From contig JASFYU010000122.1 of assembly GCA_045046905.1 (NCBI GenBank), positions 1 to 10,929 on the forward strand: a DNA stretch of 10,929 bases, written 5' to 3'. The notes under the pieces were generated by a model, which worked only from the letters and a program-made list of their open reading frames with translations, was not told the DNA's origin and did not search any database. Positions 5,540-10,929 of the stretch are shown here, piece after piece; within the stretch, counting starts at the first letter, position 1; each line of letters starts with the position of its first letter. The position numbers and the translations under genes are program-made. The DNA comes from JASFYU01 sp045046905. Its GTDB lineage: Bacteria; Bacteroidota; Bacteroidia; Flavobacteriales; Flavobacteriaceae.

Positions 5540-7924
5540 CTATTGATTTGTCTCATTATTTAATAAAAGCTCTAAAGCGTATAGGTCAGGCACTAGCACT
5601 TGTCTGGCCTTACTGCCTTCGAAAGGCCCCACAATACCAGCGGCTTCGAGTTGATCTACAATACGCCCAGCGCGGTTATAGCCCAATTTCATCTTTCGCT
5701 GAATCAAGGAGGCAGAACCTTGCTGCGCTGTAACAATGACCTCCGCGGCATCGCGGAAAAGGACATCTCTCTCAGAAATATTATAATCAATACTTGTGCC
5801 AGAATCCTCACCCACATACTCGGGCAGTTCGTATGCTTCAGGATAAGCCCTTTGTGAACCAATAAACTCTGTTATCTTAGCTACTTCAGGGGTATCAACA
5901 AAGGCACATTGAATTCTTGTCACATCATTGCCTTGGGTAAAAAGCATATCTCCACGACCAATTAATTGGTCTGCGCCTTGTGAATCTAAAATTGTCCTAG
6001 AATCAATCTTAGAAGCCACTCGAAAAGCAATACGCGCAGGAAAATTCGCTTTTATAATACCCGTTATTACATTTACCGAGGGGCGTTGTGTGGCAATGAT
6101 TAAATGTATTCCGATGGCTCTGGCCAATTGTGCCAAACGCGCAATAGGAGTTTCTACCTCTTTACCAGCTGTCATGATTAAGTCGGCAAACTCATCTATA
6201 ACCAAAACAATATAGGGCAAGAACTTATGGCCGTCATTCGGGTTTAGTTTGCGCGCCTTGAACTTAGTGTTGTATTCCTTGATATTACGAACCAAGGCGA
6301 GTTTTAAAAGTTCATACCGATTATCCATCTCAATACAGAGTGAATTCAAAGTATTAATTACTTTGGTATTGTCAGTAATAATGGCCTCCTCTGAATCGGG
6401 GAGTTTTGCCAAAAAGTGTCTTTCAATTTTGTTATAGAGGGTTAACTCTACTTTTTTAGGATCTATCAAAATAAATTTCACCTCGGCCGGATGCTTTTTA
6501 TATAAGAGAGAGGTTAATACGGCATTCAATCCGACTGATTTTCCTTGCCCTGTAGCACCTGCCATGAGCATATGTGGCATTTTAGCGAGATCCACTACAA
6601 AGGTTTCATTGCTAATGGTTTTACCAAAGGCAATGGGCAGTTCCATTTCAGCATTTTGAAACTTGCTCGAGGCAATTACCGATCGCATTGATACGGTAGT
6701 CGCATTTTTATTGGGCACCTCAATACCAATGGTTCCCTTACCGGGAATAGGAGCTATAATCCGAATACCAAGTGCTGCAAGAGATAGGGCGATATCATCT
6801 TCTAAGTTTTTGATCTTAGATATTCGCACACCGGCCTCTGGTACAATCTCGTACAAGGTAACGGTAGGCCCTATAGTAGCTTTAATCTGTGCAATGCCAA
6901 TCTTATAATTACGTAGGGTCGAGACAATCTTATTCTTATTCTCCTCGAGTTCCTCCTTGTTTATGGTAATGCCGCCGGCGGCACCGTGCTGATCTAAAAG
7001 ATCAATTGAAGGAAATTTATAATTACCGAGTTCCAATGTCGGGTCGAATTCTCCAAAATCATCCACTAGCTTATCGGCCAGATTATCATTCTCTTCTTTT
7101 TCTTCAACAATTTTTCCCACTTCCATGGCGAGCTCGTCCTTTACAACCTCTTCAATGGTATCCTCTTCTGGTGGAACATTTATCTCAAACCCATCAAGAA
7201 CAGGGTCTTTCTCTAATGAGGGAATATCTTTCTTATGCGTATAGGTATCAATAACTATGGGTGACTCGTCCTCGGGTTCTACCTGAAAAGTAGCACTTTC
7301 TGCGCTAGGTCTACTTTTAAATTCATCGGCAATGGAGGCTGTCTTTTTTTGAAAGTAGTCGGAGATACCCTCGGGGCTCAAACCAAAAAAGCGTACTAAA
7401 ATAAAAATTAGCCCAAAGAGAAGCAGCAAAAATACCCCGATATTTCCGGTATAATCCTGTAAAAAGTCATTCATTTCATAGCCTATCAAGCCACCCAATA
7501 ATGGCTTCTCATTAACAAAAAAGCCTAGGGCTATAGAAATCCAAATTACAAAAATCAGCCCCCATATCCATTTTTTAAGAAGTCCTTGCTTGGCAAGGCT
7601 CAGAAAAAGATACAGTCCGCTTATAAAAAGGAGAAACGGAAAAACCAATGCAGCAAGCCCAAACCCCTTGTACATAAAAAAATGACTTACGCTGGCGCCA
7701 AATTTATTAAGTAAGTTCTTTGCTTCCTCATTGCGGTCGGTAAATTCGGTCAATAGACTCTGATCGTCTTGCCAGGTAAAATAAAAGGATATAAAAGAAA
7801 AAAACAGGGCGACACTGAAAAGCATGAGCAAGCTTCCCAATATTATTTTATTTTGTTTTGAAGGCTTGAGGCGTATTTTTTTTGCTGGTGCCTTTTTTTT
7901 AGCCTTTGTTTTCTTTTTGACCAT
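5540..7924 (-). CDS. ftsK: DNA translocase FtsK
   Basis: This septum-associated ATP-driven DNA pump segregates chromosome termini and activates dimer resolution. From the chosen start it is 794 residues. It opens with a very basic cytosolic stretch (MVKKKTKAKKK), followed by four membrane helices (about 25-49, 84-110, 118-137, 160-182), an acidic linker (about 190-310), and the motor. The motor carries Walker A GATGQGKS (456-463) and Walker B VLVIDEFADL (573-582). The C-terminal gamma winged helix (about 717-778, with KLGYNRAGRI) is the DNA-orientation reader that recognises KOPS-like motifs. The frame continues upstream to a TTG at 8008, but I chose ATG 7924: a Bacteroidota-type promoter lies at 7945-7975, inside that extension, and the extra residues do not look like FtsK. 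It is first in a tight cluster with lolA, the LPS permease and ribB. Confidence 0.95.
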   Translation of the reverse strand: MVKKKTKAKKKAPAKKIRLKPSKQNKIILGSLLMLFSVALFFSFISFYFTWQDDQSLLTEFTDRNEEAKNLLNKFGASVSHFFMYKGFGLAALVFPFLLFISGLYLFLSLAKQGLLKKWIWGLIFVIWISIALGFFVNEKPLLGGLIGYEMNDFLQDYTGNIGVFLLLLFGLIFILVRFFGLSPEGISDYFQKKTASIADEFKSRPSAESATFQVEPEDESPIVIDTYTHKKDIPSLEKDPVLDGFEINVPPEEDTIEEVVKDELAMEVGKIVEEKEENDNLADKLVDDFGEFDPTLELGNYKFPSIDLLDQHGAAGGITINKEELEENKNKIVSTLRNYKIGIAQIKATIGPTVTLYEIVPEAGVRISKIKNLEDDIALSLAALGIRIIAPIPGKGTIGIEVPNKNATTVSMRSVIASSKFQNAEMELPIAFGKTISNETFVVDLAKMPHMLMAGATGQGKSVGLNAVLTSLLYKKHPAEVKFILIDPKKVELTLYNKIERHFLAKLPDSEEAIITDNTKVINTLNSLCIEMDNRYELLKLALVRNIKEYNTKFKARKLNPNDGHKFLPYIVLVIDEFADLIMTAGKEVETPIARLAQLARAIGIHLIIATQRPSVNVITGIIKANFPARIAFRVASKIDSRTILDSQGADQLIGRGDMLFTQGNDVTRIQCAFVDTPEVAKITEFIGSQRAYPEAYELPEYVGEDSGTSIDYNISERDVLFRDAAEVIVTAQQGSASLIQRKMKLGYNRAGRIVDQLEAAGIVGPFEGSKARQVLVPDLYALELLLNNETNQ

Positions 7925-7944
7925 TAATTTGATAACATTGTTTG

Positions 7945-7975
7945 CAAAAATACATATAACCAAGTTCTTATAAAA
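7945..7975 (-). promoter_or_regulatory. Bacteroidota-type promoter for ftsK operon
   Basis: On the minus strand, TATTTTTG (7952-7945) is an exact match to the Bacteroidota -7 consensus TAnnTTTG. It is preceded, after a 19-nt spacer, by TTTT (7975-7972), one base off the TTTG -33 element. Transcription would start near 7938, giving a leader of about 14 nt before the ftsK ATG at 7924. It lies in the 96-bp gap between the sulfatase-fold gene and ftsK, so ftsK and the genes after it can be expressed independently of the upstream genes. Confidence 0.6.
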
Positions 7976-8020
7976 TAGCGTACCAAGCTTTCCTTTTTTT
8001 CGGTTCAAAAGCAGAAAGAG

Positions 8021-9943
8021 CTATTGCACATCGAGCCGCCCTTCAATAATTCGATTCATATAATCTTGCATAAATCCGTTGGCCATTGCTTTCATCTGCT
8101 CGGTTTCTCTTTCTTTTTCTGACATTAGGTTATGAGTCAATCCCTTATCCGCCATATGATATAGCCCCAGTGCCTTATCTTCATTGCCCATATAAATAAG
8201 GCTATCTTTTAGAAAGAGAAGATTGGTGCCCGTATGGGTAATGACAAAGGGTGACCTAATAGTGTCGCCCACTAAACTATTGCCCCAACTTCGAAACGGT
8301 TTTTTATACCCGGCGATGGTCATCAAAGTAGGATAAATATCAATTTGTTGCGCCAATGAATTGTCTACCCCCGAATATTTTCCTGAGGGATCAAAAATAA
8401 GAAGAGGCAACCCAAAGCGATTCACAATTTTAGAATATTCGTTATAATGTATTTGGTTGCTATGATCACCGGTTATTACAAAAACGGAATTCTGATACCA
8501 GGGTTCCTTTGAAACCTTATCAAAGAATTTTTTTAATGAAAAATCAGTATAGCCTATACACTGATGCATATCAATATCACCTTTAGGAAACTTACCCTCA
8601 TACTTCTCAGGTATAATATAGGGTGTGTGTGATGAAACGGTAAATATTGTACTCATAAAAGGTTGCTTCTTTTCAGACAGTATATTGGCCGTAAAGTCTA
8701 AGAAGGGCTCGTCCCAAATACCCCAAATACCGTCATAATCTGCATCGTTGTTGTATTCTGTCATTCCGTAGTAGTGATCATAGCCAAGGACATTGCCAAA
8801 ACCCAAAAACCCCATAGAACCGTTGGGTGCCCCATGAAAAAATGAAGTGTCATAATTCATTTCATTAAGTGCCGATACAATGGATGCAATTTTTTTATTG
8901 GCATATGGCGAAGAGGTATAGGCGGTTTTAAACGAGGGTATACCCGCCAATATAGATGACATCGCATGTATCGATTTTCTTCCGTTGGCATAGGCATTCG
9001 GAAAAATCAAGCTGTGTTTCGCAAGAGAATCAATGAATGGCGTATAGCTTTTATAGTTCTCAATATTCATCTCTTTATTAAAACTACCTGCATATTCTCT
9101 GCCAAAACTTTCAACGATAATGAGTACTATATTGGGTTTTTCAGAAACCTCATTGTCATATTGTTTTATAGGCTGAAAAGTTGTGTTTATAAGGTCTTGT
9201 GACACGCCTTTACGTTTTTTAAAATCGGTAGCATTAAAAGTTCTGATAATAGCAAAGGGCGTGTTCAGCACAATATTCGCATGTTCAGGACTTCTTACAT
9301 GCCTACTGGCATCAACAAGATTAATGGGGCGCGTACTATGCTTAAAGTCACCACGAATACCGCCAATAGTAAGTATAACGACAAGAAAAAAGGCCAGGGT
9401 AGAACTGCCAAAATATTTTAGTTTGCCGGCATAGGAGACTTGAGTTGTATTGATTTTTTTGTACAGTCTGACCCAAATATAAGCACATATAAAAAATAGT
9501 AGAAATACGTGCCAATAATCTGTGATAAAGGAAAAGATCAAGCCCCCTTTATTAGGCTCCTGACGAATAGATTCAAGAGCGGCCATTGTTGATCTTGTAA
9601 AGGTATATTTGTAATAAATAAAATCTACAAAATTAGTGGCGTAGGCTATAAGGTTGGTAGAAAAATACAACCATATCAATACCCTTTGAAATGGTTTTGT
9701 GGTATTAATAACTAAGGGCAGAAAACTGAGTAGAATAAATAAAAGGTTGACATAGAGTATTGCCGCACTATCGAAACTAAGACCCCAAATACACATTGAA
9801 AGCAATTCGGTAATACCTTCTATTTCAAAAAGGTCTTTGTTGAATAGAAAGAAAAGGATTCTGGCAATAAAATAAAATAGAAAAGCCAGCGCTAAACGAT
9901 ATATCGTGACGGCATGCTCTCTTAACCGATATGAATCTTGCAT
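8021..9943 (-). CDS. LtaS/OpgB-type membrane sulfatase-fold protein (probable phosphoglycerol or related transferase)
   Basis: This 640-residue inner-membrane protein has the LTA synthase layout: about five N-terminal helices (roughly 14-34, 50-78, 89-108, 138-159, 181-198) and an extracytoplasmic sulfatase-fold domain (about 268-560). Metal and catalytic landmarks line up with S. aureus LtaS: VES with E278, GRKSIHAM with S324 in place of the usual Thr nucleophile, FHG with H370, WGIWDEPF (407-414), SSHTPY with H439, and GDHS with D493-H494. Relatives transfer phosphoglycerol or phosphoethanolamine from phospholipids to glycans or lipids, releasing diacylglycerol in the phosphoglycerol case. 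A Gram-negative flavobacterium should lack lipoteichoic acid, so the acceptor here is unknown; a sulfatase or phosphodiesterase role is also possible. It lies 38 bp downstream of dgkA, whose product phosphorylates diacylglycerol, which favours the transferase reading. Start ATG 9943 precedes the first helix. Confidence 0.85.
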   Translation of the reverse strand: MQDSYRLREHAVTIYRLALAFLFYFIARILFFLFNKDLFEIEGITELLSMCIWGLSFDSAAILYVNLLFILLSFLPLVINTTKPFQRVLIWLYFSTNLIAYATNFVDFIYYKYTFTRSTMAALESIRQEPNKGGLIFSFITDYWHVFLLFFICAYIWVRLYKKINTTQVSYAGKLKYFGSSTLAFFLVVILTIGGIRGDFKHSTRPINLVDASRHVRSPEHANIVLNTPFAIIRTFNATDFKKRKGVSQDLINTTFQPIKQYDNEVSEKPNIVLIIVESFGREYAGSFNKEMNIENYKSYTPFIDSLAKHSLIFPNAYANGRKSIHAMSSILAGIPSFKTAYTSSPYANKKIASIVSALNEMNYDTSFFHGAPNGSMGFLGFGNVLGYDHYYGMTEYNNDADYDGIWGIWDEPFLDFTANILSEKKQPFMSTIFTVSSHTPYIIPEKYEGKFPKGDIDMHQCIGYTDFSLKKFFDKVSKEPWYQNSVFVITGDHSNQIHYNEYSKIVNRFGLPLLIFDPSGKYSGVDNSLAQQIDIYPTLMTIAGYKKPFRSWGNSLVGDTIRSPFVITHTGTNLLFLKDSLIYMGNEDKALGLYHMADKGLTHNLMSEKERETEQMKAMANGFMQDYMNRIIEGRLDVQ

Positions 9944-9955
9944 AAAATATGTTTC

Positions 9956-9971
9956 TTCCCACTGCTGGGAA
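9956..9971. other. Perfect 6-bp hairpin just upstream of the sulfatase-fold gene
   Basis: TTCCCA (9956-9961) and TGGGAA (9966-9971) pair perfectly around a 4-nt loop, in the 38-bp gap between dgkA and the sulfatase-fold gene. On the transcribed minus strand the 3' arm supplies a GGGAAG string that ends 11 nt before the start codon. No U-tract follows, so it is not an intrinsic terminator. It may be a processing or translation-tuning hairpin, or chance. Confidence 0.35.
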
Positions 9972-9981
9972 TACGTTCATA

Positions 9982-10347
9982 TTAGAAAATTTTTGGCAAG
10001 TAAATAATAAACCCGACAATAATGGAGCCAATTGAAACTAGCATTACCGCCCCAGCCGAGATATCTTTTATAAAACCGATTTTTGTATCGAATTCAGGTT
10101 GAATATAATCGGATACTTTTTCTATGGCCGTATTCAATCCTTCGGTTCCAAGTACAAGAACAATGGCAAATATTTGAAGAATCCATTCTATTTGTGAGAT
10201 TTGATAATAGAACCCAAGACCCGTCACCACGAGGCCCACAAAAATTTGGGCCTTAATACTAGCCTCTGTCTGTATTAAAAGTACGGCGCCACGAAAGGCA
10301 TGACCCACGGCTTTTATCCTATTTTTCAGAAAAGAATCTTTAGGCAT
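9982..10347 (-). CDS. dgkA: Diacylglycerol kinase, DgkA family
   Basis: This 121-residue integral membrane kinase uses ATP to phosphorylate diacylglycerol to phosphatidic acid; some family members use undecaprenol instead. Three membrane helices lie at about 33-50, 54-74 and 97-117, after an amphipathic N-terminal helix (about 5-27). Numbered from ATG 10347, the active-site residues fall at the same positions as in E. coli DgkA: E28 in the TEASIKAQ stretch, E69, N72 and E76 in GTEGLNTAIEKVSD, and K94-D95 in KDISAGAV. A TTG codon directly precedes this ATG, but ATG is preferred. The gene overlaps the end of tpx by 8 bp (10340-10347), so translation is probably coupled. The following LtaS/OpgB-like gene is a plausible source of its diacylglycerol substrate. 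Substrate choice between diacylglycerol and undecaprenol cannot be settled from the sequence. Confidence 0.9.
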   Translation of the reverse strand: MPKDSFLKNRIKAVGHAFRGAVLLIQTEASIKAQIFVGLVVTGLGFYYQISQIEWILQIFAIVLVLGTEGLNTAIEKVSDYIQPEFDTKIGFIKDISAGAVMLVSIGSIIVGFIIYLPKIF

Positions 10348-10846
10348 CAATCAAAGCTTCTAGTGCAGCTTTATAATTGGGCTCCTCAACAACTTCAGAA
10401 ACTTGCTCTGTATAAACAACTTTTCCATTTTTATCGAGAATTAATATGGATCTGGAAAGCAGCCCTTGTATGGGGCCATCTACATATTCCAAACCATAGT
10501 CTTTTCCGAAACTACCATTCCTGAAATCGGATAACATCTCTAAATTTTCGATACCCTGTGCTTCACAAAATCTTGTAAAGGCAAAAGGTAAATCTTTAGA
10601 GATGCACAATATTATTGTATTGTCTAATTCAGCAGCCTCAGTATTGAATTGACGTACAGAATTGGCACAAGTTCCGGTATCTATACTATGAAAAATATTC
10701 AACACCACTTTTTTTCCTTTGTAGTCTTCTAATGAAACATTCGAAAGATCAGTTTTTGCCAAACTAAAAGCCGGAGCAATGCTGCCCACTGCTGGCAAAT
10801 TTCCTATGGTATGTATTTCGTTTCCTTTTAATGTTACCCTTGCCAT
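10340..10846 (-). CDS. tpx: Thiol peroxidase Tpx (2-Cys peroxiredoxin)
   Basis: This 168-residue atypical 2-Cys peroxiredoxin reduces hydrogen peroxide and alkyl hydroperoxides using thioredoxin. The peroxidatic cysteine is C60 in HSIDTGTCANSVRQFN (53-68), with the TxxC motif intact (T57). The resolving cysteine is C94 in DLPFAFTRFC (85-94). The conserved arginine is R132 in LLSRSILILD. One departure from the E. coli motif PSIDTPVC is His53 and Gly58 in place of the two prolines; the catalytic T and C are kept. Length and the N-terminal VTLKGNEIHTIGNLP match full-length Tpx, supporting ATG 10846. It lacks a signal peptide, so it should be cytosolic, although some Gram-negative homologues are reported in the periplasm. 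It is the first gene of the minus-strand block and overlaps dgkA. Only about 69 genuine upstream bases remain before adapter sequence, and no clear TAnnTTTG promoter is visible in them. Confidence 0.95.
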   Translation of the reverse strand: MARVTLKGNEIHTIGNLPAVGSIAPAFSLAKTDLSNVSLEDYKGKKVVLNIFHSIDTGTCANSVRQFNTEAAELDNTIILCISKDLPFAFTRFCEAQGIENLEMLSDFRNGSFGKDYGLEYVDGPIQGLLSRSILILDKNGKVVYTEQVSEVVEEPNYKAALEALIDA

Positions 10847-10915
10847 AATTTTTTGATTTTATTGAAGTGTGAAAGTAAAAAATTTAAACTTTAAAACCTG
10901 AGTTTACTCTAATAT

Positions 10916-10929
10916 AGATCGGAAGAGCA
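10916..10929. other. Illumina TruSeq adapter remnant at contig end (artefact)
   Basis: The final 14 bases, AGATCGGAAGAGCA, match the start of the standard Illumina TruSeq read-through adapter exactly. They sit at the very terminus, where untrimmed reads would leave adapter in an assembly. They should be treated as non-genomic, and the real sequence ends at about 10915. Confidence 0.97.

Noticed and set aside
7985..8030. Stem between AGCT-type arms after the sulfatase-fold gene as a terminator
   Set aside because: The pairing needs a bulge and a loop of about 20 nt, and has no U-tract on the transcribed strand.
10900..10909. GAGTTTACTC palindrome upstream of tpx as an operator
   Set aside because: Only 4+4 bases are symmetric, it matches no regulator site I know, and it sits next to the adapter-contaminated contig end.

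Overview
The window looks like a draft-contig end from a member of the Bacteroidota, most likely a marine-type flavobacterium (Flavobacteriaceae). The support is an AT-rich sequence, starts mostly without Shine-Dalgarno motifs, a TAnnTTTG-type Bacteroidota promoter ahead of ftsK, and a gene order (tpx, dgkA, ... ftsK, lolA, LptF/G permease, ribB) that I recall as typical of Flavobacteriia. I cannot name a genus. The last 14 bases (10916-10929) match the start of the Illumina TruSeq adapter and are not genomic.

Layout. Left, plus strand: an NfsB-like nitroreductase (25-657) whose frame is open to the window edge. A 176-bp low-complexity spacer follows, carrying a tandem array in a strict 7-nt register (670-760). 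Next is a PLP aminotransferase (834-2027) that closely resembles KdnA, the enzyme that makes 8-amino-Kdo (Kdo8N) for lipopolysaccharide. A 215-bp convergent spacer (2028-2242) holds what looks like a decayed palindromic intergenic element. Everything from 2243 to 10846 is on the minus strand and transcribed leftward.

The minus-strand block falls into two likely transcription units. The first is tpx, dgkA and an LtaS/OpgB-type membrane sulfatase-fold enzyme. tpx and dgkA overlap by 8 bp, and 38 bp separate dgkA from the third gene. Enzymes of this third type can release diacylglycerol, which DgkA could recycle. The second unit is ftsK, lolA, an LptF/LptG permease and ribB, starting from a promoter just upstream of ftsK. 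Its genes are packed with 3-bp and 4-bp gaps and one 4-bp ATGA overlap. The set mixes chromosome segregation at the septum (FtsK), lipoprotein export to the outer membrane (LolA), LPS export (LptF/G) and riboflavin synthesis (RibB).

Envelope biogenesis is the common thread: KdnA, LptF/G, LolA, the sulfatase-fold enzyme and DgkA all act on lipids, lipoproteins or LPS. Other notable points are a RibBA-like protein whose GTP cyclohydrolase II half has lost its zinc cysteines, a TTG start for the LptF/G permease, and a corrected ftsK start. I found no RNA gene, CRISPR array, insertion sequence or prophage, and no gene-free stretch over 300 bp. Nothing here is clearly a new biological system; most genes are conserved core functions.
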